A DNA stretch of 64,000 bases from NCBI GenBank assembly GCA_037367405.1, contig JAZKJV010009625.1, positions 434,001 to 498,000 on the forward strand. The letters are read 5' to 3'. A program made the position numbers and the translations under genes. The stretch is from Ottelia alismoides. Its lineage: Eukaryota; Streptophyta; Magnoliopsida; Alismatales; Hydrocharitaceae. Below the pieces are notes generated by a model, which ran no database searches, was not told where the DNA came from, and saw nothing but the letters and a program-made list of their open reading frames with translations. Shown here piece after piece: positions 38,150 through 48,926 of this stretch; within the stretch, counting starts at the first letter, position 1, and every line of letters begins with the position of its first letter.

Positions 38150-40066
38150 ATGTTTATCGAGTACAACAATGTTTAAACATAGTCCTTACCAATGTATCTT
38201 CTATGAGGTACAATGGTAACACTGGGATAAGAGAGCATATAATGGAGATGAGCAATATTGTTGCTCAACTCAAGATGCTCAAATTTGATATTTCGGAGCT
38301 ATTACTTGTCCTATAATTCTCAATACATTATCTTTGCAATATGAGCCATTCAAGATTTGCTACAACACATAAGTATCATTGGACTCTAAACGTGTTATTA
38401 GTGATGTGTGTACAAGGGGAAAATAGGCTCAAACAAGATAAGGTTCGGAGTGTCTATTTGGTCATTTGAGATAAAGGGATTAAATGGAAAAGGGAGGTAA
38501 AACATTTAGAAAAGAAGCATGTTAATTTTAAGAAAGCGAAATGCTTCTTTTGCAAGAAACCTGTACATGTCAAGAAGGAATGCATCAAGCTTAAGGAATG
38601 ACTCGCCAAGAAAGGTATACATCAATGTCATGTATGCTATGAATCTAATTTTATTGATGTCCCTTTTAATACTTGATGGCTTGACTCTGATCCTTCAATA
38701 CATATTTCTAACTTCATGCAGGTATTTCTGAGCATGCAGAAGCCACTAAAAAATGAGCGAAGTGTCTATATGGGAAGTCACATGCCATCATAAGTTGAAG
38801 CGATTGGAACACAAAGACAATCGTGTATATATTGAATAGAGTTTCAACAAAAGCGGTTCTATCCACTCCATTTGAGCTTTGGAAGGGATGGAAAGAAAGA
38901 TTGGAGCACATACACGTTTGGGCTTGTCAAGCTGATATTAGAATATGTAATCCACAAAAAAAAATTGGATATGAAGACTAAAAGTGGATATTTCATTGGT
39001 TATCTAAAAGGCTCTAAAGGTTATAGATTCTGTTATCCAAATAGAAAACCGAGTACTGTAGAATCAATTAATGGCATATTTTTGGAAAATAACGAGAATA
39101 TTGAGAACATGATATTATTTAAAGATATCATACTTGATGAATTATCGGATCTTGTTATACCACTAGAAAAGGAGATGCAAAATATTCAACACAATATCTT
39201 GAATGAGTTACAGCATCAAGACATTATCATTCCTCAAGCGCAAGATATCCTTTGGTTGAACCAATAGTGAATCTACTAGTATCTGAGAATCAAGTTGAAA
39301 AAAATACCAAGTGTTCAACAAGGTATTGTTACATAAATCTGGTCGAATAATAAAATCAACAATCTCATTAGATTTTATAACATACATACAAGAATGTGAC
39401 TACGACATGGGAATATTAAAGGATCCAATATCGTTTTCACAAGACATGAATTGCATTAACTTTACTGATTGGTACAATGCCATGAGGAAGAAGATGCAAT
39501 CTACGAGTGCAAACTAAGTATGAGACTTGGTTGAGTTATTAAAACTCAGAAAGTCTCATTAGGTAACATTGAGAGATATAAAGCTAGACTTGTGGCTAAA
39601 GGTTTCACTCAAAAAAAGGGTATAGATTATCATTGGACTTTCGCCCCGGTATTACGAAAGGACTCCTTGCGAATAATCATGGCATTAGTAGCCTATTTTG
39701 ACTTAGAGTTACATCAAATGGATGTGAAAACGACCTTTCTTAATGGAGATTTGGACGATGATGTTTATATGCGACAACATGAGGGATTTCTTGGAGATAA
39801 AGGCAAGCATTTAGTTTACAAGTTAAGGAAATCTATACACGGACTAAAACAAGCATCTCGTCAATAGTACATTAAGTTTAACAATGCTATAACTTCATTC
39901 TATTTTGTTGAAAGCATTGTTGATAATTACATATACCTTAAGACGATTAGGAGTAAATATGCTTTTCTAGTCTTATATGTGGATGATATTTTGCTTGCTT
40001 ATAATGACCTCGGGATGTTACATCAAACAAAGATGTTTCTTTCAAATAATTTTGAAATGAAGGATA

Positions 40067-40069
40067 TGA
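40067..40069. repeat. CACTA-MITE target duplication, left copy
   Basis: TGA, repeated at 40515-40517. Confidence 0.93.
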
Positions 40070-40514
40070 CACTACAACAAATTTGAGCTATAGTGACGAT
40101 TTTTCGAAATCCACCACTAAATTAGCCGTTGTTAAATATATAACGACGATATTATTCGTTGCGAATGATTTTTTGTAGTTGAAATTAGCGAGCAATATCA
40201 TATATGTTGTTATATCATTAACAACGGTCCAAATAACGATGCTTATCCATTACTATTTTTCAAACTTCTAATTAATCATCGTTTAATTTTGAACTAAAAA
40301 ATAGTGATGCTTAGTTGATATTTTGAAAAATAGCAACGGGTAAGCGTCGATATATGGACCGTTGCTGATGATAGCAATAGATATGATTTTCGTTGCTAAC
40401 TTCGAGTATGAAAACTCATTTCGCAATGGATAATATCGTCACTATATATTTAATAACAACTAATTTAGTGACAGATTTTAAAAAATGTCACTATAGCTCA
40501 ACTTTGTTGTAGTG
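40070..40514. mobile_element. CACTA-type MITE, 445 bp (copy 2), inside the copia RT
   Basis: It begins CACTACAACAAATTTGAGC and ends …TTTGTTGTAGTG. The terminal inverted repeat matches at 27 of 28 bases. TGA flanks both sides. Removing the element and one TGA joins …FEMKDM to SNAEYVIGIEL in frame, the normal RT sequence order. The interior shares the AACGACGAT…TTCGTTGC layout with 21750-22192. Confidence 0.95.
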
Positions 40515-41699
40515 TGAGCAATGCAGAATATGTCATTGGCATAGAACTTCATAGAGACAGATCTAAGAGAATGCTTGTATTGTCTCAAAAGGTATATATT
40601 GAAAATGTATTAGAAACGTTTGGTTTGAAATATTGCTCTGTTATTCCAGCACCTATTGTAAAAGGAGGTAAGATTTTCTCACCCCAAAATAATTTGGAAA
40701 AGGAAAGATGAAGGGAATCCCTTATAAATCTATCATTGAAAGTCTAATGTATGCTAAAAAATGAACTAGACTAGATATATGTTTTGCAGTTGGGATGTTG
40801 GGTAGATATTAAAGCAATCCAGGCATGTACCATTGGATAGCAGCAAAGAAGGTCTTGTGATATTTGTAAGGAATTAAGGGTTTTATAGTCATCTACCAGC
40901 ATTTAGATTCCTTATAAGTCATTGGCTATTCGGATTCGGATTACACGGGTTGTAAGGATGATAAAAATTCTACCTCTGGATATATCTTTCTACTCGCGGG
41001 AGATGTTATTTCATGGAGAAGTGTGAAACAACCACTTATTACTTCTAGTACCATGGAAAGCTGAGTTCGTGGCATGTCATGAGGCTACTACACCATTAGT
41101 TTGGCTAAAGAATTTCATCGTGGGTCTGAATATAGTTGATTCAATCTCAAGGCTATTAAAGATTCATTGTAATAATTTTACATTAGTATTTTTTTGCAAA
41201 TAACAAGTATACATGTGCTTGAATGAGAATTGACATCAAGTATCTTGTTGTTAAGGAGAAAGTAAGAGATCATCTAGTATTGATTGGACATATAGATACT
41301 AAGTACATGATTGCAGATCATATGACGAAGGGATTACCGCATAGTATATTCATTAATCATGTAACTGAAATGTGCTTATTAATTACCTTGTAATCATATC
41401 AATACATCCAGATGTATACACTTTAAGTTTTGATAATATGATCTACTTCTTTTATTGTTTGTTACCTGTAGTTGCATGCACTTCATTAACAGACATAAAG
41501 TTAGGACCCGTATTGATATTTGGATATTGACATATGAAGTTTTTTTGTTAAATTAAGCAAGTCATTAGTAGTGTAGTGCTTGGAAGGAAATATCTGTTTG
41601 ATAGGTATTGACCGCCAAGATTCATGCTAGTGGAACTTAAGTTAACAAATGAAAGGCAACAAATCTGTCAAATGGGCCAAGTGGGAGAATGTTGTGATG

Positions 41700-42130
41700 A
41701 CATAAAAAATATTTATTATTATTGTTTAAAGGGTGGCTTATGATGTGAAAGGATGCATCCCATTAAGGGTTACCTTTGACATGGTGGTTACCTTAATGGA
41801 GAGGCAATCATTCATGTGTACAAATATATGGCAAGGGGTCTCCTCTCCCTCAACCAAGTATGTGTGAGGATCCATTACTCAAGCATCTTAGTCAAGGTTG
41901 AGAAGGAGAAGGAAACCCGATTTTCCCCGCTTCCGTTCCGCTTCGAGTCTTCGTCTCGCCGCGATGGCCTCCGGTTAGTACTTAATTATTTAATATAGAT
42001 CTATATTTTAAATTAATATCATAGATCTATCAGTCTCCCTATATATTGATTCCTATAGATTTTCCCGACAAGTCCTAATATTCACTTAGTTAACTATTTT
42101 TTCACATGTTCTCCCAGTATAATCACATAG
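41700..42130 (+). repeat. Probable 3' LTR of the second copia remnant (end uncertain)
   Basis: AAGTGGGAGAA (41689-41699) looks like a polypurine tract and is followed by TGTTGTGATGACATAAAA, a usual LTR start. No 5' LTR partner was found, so the end near 42100-42130 (…CACATGTTCTCCCAG) is a guess. Confidence 0.5.
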
Positions 42131-42770
42131 TGCAAACCCTACTAAGCAAGAGTCTTAATGAGAAAATTATGTTTATAACAAGGTAAACCCTTACGTAGGA
42201 TATGTGTAGTACCATTATCCACACATTCGATATCTTTGCTTAGGTTCGACTTTGCCGCAACATAACTCGGATCATATCAAAATGGATACTTTTATATGTT
42301 GTAATAAGTAACTAGTAAGTTATAACTCAACGTAGAACATCGATCATTCATATTTCATGTTCTTGTCTCGCTTCTTTTTCTTACCAAACTTACACCCATA
42401 CACCTTCTGTCATTGCTTATAATTGTTTACATTGATACAATTTTACAAGTCTCCAATACCCCCACTTCTCTTTCATTCTTTTTATGCCTCCAGTGCAAAA
42501 CACAGATGGTTTCTTTTTTCCCAATCGTCATTTTTCATATATTTTAATAATTATATTTTCATCTACGGATTTTTACACCACAAACTTTAAAAAATTGTAA
42601 ATTATGTTTTTGACCATGCATCTTTTGTAATTATCATCTTACCCCTGCAAACTGCTCTGTTTTACACTACCACCATACATTCAATTTAACTTTTGAGTTT
42701 ACATGCTTGAGTTAACATCGGGTTAATCAAACCACAGAATCGGATCGTCTGATGTGGGCCAAAATGCAGC
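42131..42770. other. AT-rich spacer with a possible copia protease scrap on the minus strand
   Basis: Minus frame 42250-42140 reads …DIECVDNGTTHILRKG…, reminiscent of a copia D-S-G-T-T-H protease motif with N for S. It is too short to be sure. The remainder is empty. Confidence 0.35.
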
Positions 42771-43430
42771 AGAGTCTGTTGTGATCATGGGAACCGCTCA
42801 ATCTTGATCGAGCTGTTCGCACGATTTTATACTTTTTGTGCGCCCGTACCGTACAAAATCGTGTGAATCGCTCAATCAAGATCGGATGGTTCCCACCAGA
42901 GGATGTTCTCTATCAAACCACTCCATAATCTAATGGTGGATCTTCCCCCCTCCCTCTTCTTGCTCCTCACCATCTCCCTTCCTCCTTTGTCACCACCTTC
43001 ACCTCTGCTACCGTAGGGGGTGCTGCCATTGGAGAGGGAGGCTTTTCGGGAGGGTGGAAGGTGTGGGAGTGATGTGGCGGGCGACAACGGCATGGGTTTT
43101 GGAGCCCGGGGTGCCGTTGGGAGAGAGTTCTTCAGGAGGGTGGAAGGCACGGGGGTGATGCGACGTGCACCGACGACGTGGGATCTGGAGCAAGGGGCCC
43201 TGTTGGAGATGAACCTCTCTGAGATGGTAGAAGGCATGAGGGTGACGGGGTGAGAGGGGATCATCAGCTGCAAGAGGGAGTGCAACAGAGTCTGTTGTAG
43301 GCGTGTGCGCCGCTCGATCTTGATCGGACAGTTCACACGATTTTACACTTTTTGTGGGTCTGTACCGTCTAAAATCGTGTGAACCACTCGATCAAGAATT
43401 CAAGATCAAGCGGCTCCCATGCCTACAGCA
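42771..43430. repeat. Two hairpin repeats flanking a GC-rich insert
   Basis: AGAGTCTGTTGT begins at about 42771 and 43287. Each is followed by a roughly 110-base hairpin (CTCAATCTTGATCGAGC… to …CTCAATCAAGATCGGA, with CACGATTTTA/AAAATCGTG inside). Between them lie about 390 GC-rich bases with internal imperfect repeats (GAGGGTGGAAGGYRYGGGRGTGATG near 43050 and 43136). It is probably a non-autonomous DNA element, but exact ends and target duplication were not found. Confidence 0.55.
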
Positions 43431-43653
43431 GGTACAATACCACAACATAGGATCCGTATCCTGTTTACAAGCTACACCTGAACATCGTGATCTCCAAGCC
43501 ACAAATCCCCTGTCTATAATGAAGGGGAGAAGGGGTTCCACGAGAAGCACCACTATCGGCCATCATCACCATGCCATCCAACAATCTTGCATCCTTCTTT
43601 TGCTCTGATAGGACAAGCCCTGATCGCCTCCGCATGGCTGCTTTGTAGGCCAC
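43431..43653. other. Short spacer left of the Athila LTR
   Basis: No recognisable gene. GCCAC at 43649-43653 is the candidate left target-duplication pentamer of the plus-strand Athila element. Confidence 0.4.
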
Positions 43654-46600
43654 TGATGAATACTCATTCATCACTCTTTATTCTTATATTTTAGCTACAA
43701 AAACCTTTGCAAATACATGTAGATATGCGTAAATACAATTAATTACCAAAAGCATGCATTGTGTAAAAACCTATAATTAGCATGTTTTTGTGCAAAAATA
43801 AAAGAATAAAGATTAAAAAGAAAAAGAGGGAAATATTTAGAATAAATATTGAGCAACCTAACCCAAGGGAGGGCTCATCATGGGCCTGACCGCATAAAAG
43901 CCAAAGTAGAGGGAGATAGGGGCTCATGTGTGTAAATATTTATGTAAATAAAATAAAGATATTTTCCTCACCAAAAATATACTTGTAAATACTTGTATAT
44001 ATATTTAGAAGTATAAAAACAAAAGAAAAAGAAAAAAAAATCAAAAAGAACAAAAATACTCTCTCCACTATGTATATAAACCACTCTTCCATATTTATTT
44101 AACCTTATAAATAAATAAAATTAATTTCCAAACTTTTTATAAATATTCTATGTTATATATTGTAAATACATAAAATAAAAACAATTAAAACAAAAGCAAA
44201 ATAAAAATAGCAAAATTAAAAATACAAAAATACATTGTACATATACCATGTATATAGATGTATATATTTTTTTAACCTATGTACATAAATAATAAAAATA
44301 AAATAAAAATACCTTTTTATTCCTTATTTTATTCTATAAATAAATAAAATATAAAATAGGGATAAAATTGCACAAAAATAATAATTAAAAATAAAAAAAA
44401 ATCAAAAACCCTAATTATGTACATATACCTATATAGTACATACTATGTATATACCTTATTTTTATTTCCAAAAATTAATTAAAAATCACTAAAAAACAGA
44501 AAAAATAAAATAAAAATATTTTGTGTTTTGAGTTTTTGCAAATTTGGGCCCTAGCTACCCTTAATTTCCATTTCAAAACTCAGCCACGTGGCCCATTCCC
44601 ATTGGGTCCTGGGGATGTTGACCGCCCGGTCAACTACCCCCCCAGGACCACCTCCCGCGGATCTAGGTCGTGGACCCGATTTCTCGAATTTCTACCCGCT
44701 CGACCCGATCACTATTTCACCAAACCCTGGCTCCGTTTTGATCCTCCCACATCCGACATCCTCGCCGGGCACACACCTTGGGATCCGCGCTCCTCATCGA
44801 CCTACCCGAGCCAGTCTTAGCCGGACCCCTCCAGCATACATAAGCGAGCTCCGCCACCCATTTTCACCATCTTTGGCTAGTTGTTTCCTCCTCCTGTGAG
44901 CTCCAGAGCAACCGTGAGAGTGACAGCTCGCGTCTGAGCCTGTCGAAGCGAGGAGAGGGAGCTTCGCCATCGATCCGGCGAGCCCAGCCGCCATAGCTCC
45001 GCCACCAGCGTGAGCTTCGAGCCTCGGAGCGAGACGATCCTCGAGGCAACGACCAGGAGCTTCAGCAGCTCCTCCCCAGTCTCTCCGATCACCCAGGTAG
45101 CTCTGATAGCCTATCTTTTCCTTTAATTTCAGTTTACGCCCAAATCGCTCCGCCGCCGCGTTCCTTTGATTCCGACCATTCCGTCACCCATTTCGATCAT
45201 CGGAATCGTCCATTACGTCCGCCTCCTCCCGACGCACCTTCTTCACCCATTCGCCCAACCCAGCTCGCACAGGAGATGGGAACCGAGCTCCTCCGTCCAC
45301 CACCTTCGCCGGAGCTCGCCATCCCGACACATCCATCACCCCCACTTCGCCTAACCGGGTCGAGGCAATTTGCCCTCGACCCGTGAATCTTCTGGTTCGC
45401 TTTTCAGGTCAAAACGAGGGCCATCTGAGGCCCTTCGCCATCCAGCCAGGAGACCCAGCTCCGCCGACCTCGACCGAGCTCCTCGGAGCTCGGCTCGATC
45501 ATCGGAGCCCACCGGCAGACGCGGGAGCCTTCCACGATTCTTCTCCGACCTTCAGAGGGCTCCAAGGAGGAGCACCGCACACGCACGAGCCCGGCGAGTC
45601 TCGCTGGGGACTTGTTCTTCCAGCATCCTCCATCGCCGTCCGATTGTCCCCAGCGCCCCAGTTGTCATCTGAGCCGTTCCTCCTAGGCGTGGCATCACCG
45701 TCAGATCATTTCGAGGACAGATCTTGACCATCCGCTAGGAGGAAGAGGCACCAGCACGCCTCGTCCGTCGGATCTGCCACGTGTCCTCTCCTCCTCCGTC
45801 GATACACCAAGGGCTTGGCCTCCAAAGCACCGTGACCGTTCGATCTCCACGTGGAGGGCCCTTGACCGTCCGATCAGGCCTGCATTCCAGAGTTTGAGCG
45901 CCCGCTTCTCTCCACCGTCAGATCGTCGACGTGGCGCACATCTAGCCTTCGACATTAAATAAGGGGTAAATTGTCCTTAGACCCCTTTTACTTTCTGCAT
46001 TTAGTTTGTAGTCCTGTAAATACATAGTGTAGTTGTTTAGTTTTTGTGAAAATTGCACTGTGGACCCTTCTTTTTATCGTATTTGCACTTATACCCCTGC
46101 CAGTTGTGGACACGTGCATTGACACGTGATATTTTGGTTTATTTGCAATAGAGACCCCTGTAGTTCTGGATGTTATTGAATGAATGAAATCTTTTACTTA
46201 TTTGCATTTATACCCCTATGCGTGATTTATTTCCACATATGCGTTATATTTTTGGTATTTTGCAGATAAGCCCGTGGACTTTTGGTACTTGTTACCAATA
46301 AGTCATCGGGACTTATTTTTATCACATTTGGGTCCCTGAGTGCCCCAGGCACGCGCGTGGCACGTGTTTTACTGGGAAAATTGCACCAGACCCCTCAGAA
46401 CTTTGGGTATTTACACTTCGGTCCCTGTGCACAGTGCCCCTTCTTTATTCTTGAATAAAATAGCAAATCACCTCCAAATCCAACGAAAATTGGATACATG
46501 ACTCCTGCCGTGGTGTAAAATTTTTGTGGATTTTTGAGGACATTTTTGATTTCGTTTGGTATTTTAAAAAATTCAAAAACCTTCATTTTTGCTACTGTCT

Positions 46601-47380
46601 AACTTGAAAAATCACAAAAAAAATATTAAAACTCTTATAAAAATTCCACAAAAATTGGCTACTGTTTGTCTTGCTTAGTTTGATTTTCTAGCCAATTTTG
46701 GCTATTTTTTACTACAGAAAACCACTAAAAACTTAAAAACACTTAAAAACCCATAAAAATTCTAGTGAATAAATTAAAAATCCAAAAACAATAAAATTGG
46801 TACCTAAATTTTCTTGTTTTATCATCTTTACAGGAAAATTACCTTCAGGCCATTTTAAGGCCCTTAGATATTTTATCTAGGGCATTTTGGCTCGGCTGGA
46901 CAGTACCCACTGTTTGCTTCATTTTTTGCTTTTTAGAAAATAAAATAAACATCAGAAAATTCTCAAAAATTCACCAAAAACACTACAAAGTATAAAATAC
47001 ATAAAAATATTTTTATTCCAATTTTTAGTCGGTTTTTGATGCTTTGAATAAATTGTTGAAGTGTGCTTTTCCTTGTTTTTCTTTATTTTCCTAATTACTT
47101 AAAAATCCAAAAAAAAATATAAAACAAATTAAAAACCACATAAAAGATTTTCTCCTTTTATTTTGACTACTTCGTAGGCCTCTCGGCCAACCCGTGCTCC
47201 TTGAGTTCGACCTTGGGTGCTATACCAGGTTAAACCCATAGCAGGACCGCTACTTCGTATTTTGATCGATTTTATTTTCATTAGTGGTTCAATTTTTCTT
47301 GATCAAGTGCATCTGAGTGACCGAGGTCGCAACGACCTATTTAGCACCTTTACCTTAGTCGCTCGGATTTTCGCTGATCA
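43654..47380 (+). repeat. Athila A 5' LTR, 3727 bp
   Basis: It begins with the palindrome TGATGAATACTCATTCATCA and ends …TTTCGCTGATCA. The ends were fixed by comparison with 56213-59930, which starts and ends equivalently. Composition is AT-rich (43654-44560), GC-rich (44580-45960), then AT-rich. The GC-rich part contains a possible splice pair (donor 45097, acceptor 45407). Short ORFs inside it repeat in all LTR copies but look like non-coding shadows. A 3.7-kb LTR is very long for this branch. Confidence 0.88.
45097..45407 (+). other. Possible intron in the transcribed leader of the LTR
   Basis: CACCCAG|GTAGCTCTG at 45097 and a pyrimidine-rich acceptor GGTTCGCTTTTCAG|GTC at 45407 bound 311 bp. 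The same pair is kept in the LTR at 54161 (near 55618 and 55928). Speculative. Confidence 0.3.
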
Positions 47381-47765
47381 GAATTCAGGGGCACCGTATG
47401 TCAGATGTCAGATTAGTGAGCAGAGGTTCGACCGGACTCTATTGGATAGCGGATCGTCGATCAACCTTCTCCTGGCAGCCCTTCTCAACCGCTTCGAGTT
47501 GGGCACTCTTAGACAGAGCAGGACAGTCCTTCAGTTTGCAGATCGATCTGTCAAGAGGCCGAAGGGGTTGTTGCGATACGTTATCGTCACGATTCAGGGC
47601 CTGAAATTCCCCGTGGACTTCGTAATGTTGGACATGGAGATCCCTGATTCAGTGGCAGATACCCCCATCATCCTTGGTCGTCCGTTCTTGGTCACAGCCA
47701 AGGCGGTGACTGATCAGATAGCGGGAAGGTATACTTTCGCGTCGGGGGCGAGAGTATACAAATAG
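47381..47765 (+). pseudogene. Athila A protease
   Basis: GAPYVRCQISEQRFDRTLLDSGSSINLL shows the aspartic-protease active site D-S-G (about 47450), then VDFVMLDMEI and IILGRPFL, the flap-distal I-L-G-R motif. The frame opens from LTR sequence, so the N-terminal part and all of gag are missing. A TAG at 47763-47765 ends it. The frame resumes one base off with an acidic linker (IETVENYRARERA…) to about 48082. The protease would cut Gag-Pol. Confidence 0.88.
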
Positions 47766-48074
47766 AGACGGTCGAGAACTACAGAGCCAGAGAGAGAGCA
47801 CGCTCAGAGGATAGCACAGATTCAGAGCAGCCGACAGACGCCGAGCCAGACATCCACCGGGACTGTGATTTTGTGATCACTGATGACGAGGCAGCATGGG
47901 CAGATCCTGCAGCACAGGCCATCCTCTCATTTTCAGATACAGCTGATGCCGAGATGATAGCAGAGGAGAGTCTGGAGAGCACAGCCCTGGTTCAGGATAC
48001 CACGGAGGCAGCAGAGCCGATCCTTGATCGCGACACGGATTTCAGTGATGGTGGTGCTGAGGCCACCTTGTGTT

Positions 48075-48082
48075 ACGGTGGT
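48075..48082. repeat. hAT target-site duplication, left copy
   Basis: ACGGTGGT, identical to 48919-48926. Confidence 0.95.
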
Positions 48083-48918
48083 TAGGGTTGGGCATGGGCC
48101 GGGCTCGGGCCGGGTTCGCCTTGGCCCGGCCCAAGCCCATTTTAGAATATGGGCTAACAGGTCGGGCCTAGGCCCATTTTATTTTCAAAAATTAGGCCCA
48201 AGCCCAAACCCGGCCCAAACAAAATGGGTCGGGTTCGGGTCGGACCGGCCCTATTTAACACCTATGTATACCAATATCATGTCTTCCATTCTTCTTGCAT
48301 TTGTGTGGTTGTTTCTTATGCATGTGTGCATGTTTAAAACTATAAAGCATGCTAACTAATTTGAGATTTTAACATTAGTTGTATGTTGGAAATACAAATG
48401 TGGTAAAAATATGGCGACTTAAACCACCTTTCAATACACAATTACATATTCTATTGTAGATGCGGACACTATGACCCAATACAGATTGGTTACTTACAGT
48501 TGTACATGTTGTAACACTTGAGGACACAGATTCCATTCTTGCATATTAATGTAATAATCTTATATATTAATGTAATAATATCCTCAATCCACTAATGGAT
48601 ATGATTATTAATGTGTCTAAGCATTTATTCTACACTCGAATAAGGATATTAAAGTTAGAACATGGTATTTGGAATGAACATGAATATAATTGATATAATT
48701 ATACCGTACTAGATATAAATATACTTGCTTTAGAATGGGTCGGGCTATCGGGCTAACGGGTTTGGGTCTTCTCAGGCCCAAACCCGGCCCGATAATCAAT
48801 ATGGGCTCATTTTAAGGTCCACGGCCCGCCCATTAAATCTCGAGTTCGGGTTTGGGTCGGGTTATACGGGTCGGGTTTTGGGCCGGGTCGGGCCGGCCCA
48901 ACCAAATGCCCAACCCTA
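48083..48918. mobile_element. Non-autonomous hAT element, 836 bp, inside Athila A pol
   Basis: The left end TAGGGTTGGGCATGGGCCGG and the complement of the right end TAGGGTTGGGCATTTGGTTGGGCC match in their first 13 bases. Subterminal GGGCCGGG/CGGGTCGGG motifs crowd both sides (48095-48260, 48735-48900). The perfect 8-bp duplication ACGGTGGT flanks it. No transposase. It splits the linker between protease and RT. Confidence 0.96.
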
Positions 48919-48926
48919 ACGGTGGT

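Larger units (their letters stand above)
38150..41480 (+). pseudogene. Second Ty1/copia remnant: gag, protease, internal deletion, RT, RNase H
   Basis: In order on the plus strand: a Gag stretch (RAEHIMEM-like, …NIVAQLKMLKFDISELL, 38230-38310), zinc knuckle CFFCKKPVHVKKEC (about 38540-38581), and a protease scar (WLDSDPSIHISN; D-S-D instead of D-S-G, about 38680). Next comes a jump to the end of integrase (ELWKGWKERLEHIHVW…GYFIGYLKG, 38870-39020), so most of protease and integrase is deleted. Then RT (KARLVAKGFTQKKGIDYH, FLNGDLDDDVYM, YVDD near 39980), interrupted by a MITE at 40070, then RNase H (YSDSDYTG…, about 40930-41100). Many stops occur. It is a different family from 25399-32058. Confidence 0.9.

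Noticed and set aside
42872..43336. 154-codon minus ORF as a protein-coding gene
   Set aside because: It runs through one of the hairpin repeats at its start and consists of internal repeats; no motif is recognisable.
43739..43927. Hydrophobic 62-codon minus ORF (MSPYLPLLWLLCGQAH…) repeated in all three LTR copies
   Set aside because: Repetition is explained by the LTRs being copies of each other. It lies in the AT-rich LTR start with no promoter or conserved coding pattern.
44521..45727. Series of overlapping 60-114 codon ORFs in the GC-rich LTR centre
   Set aside because: All frames on both strands are open because of GC content; the translations are arginine/proline/serine-rich without domains.
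47217..47380. N-terminal 55 codons of the Athila protease ORF as genuine protein
   Set aside because: This part is LTR sequence (matched by 56213-56376 on the other strand); protease coding begins only after 47380.
48852..48918. Start MGRVIRVGFWAGSG… as the true start of Athila pol
   Set aside because: It is the end of the inserted hAT element; the original pol frame came from the linker at 48082.
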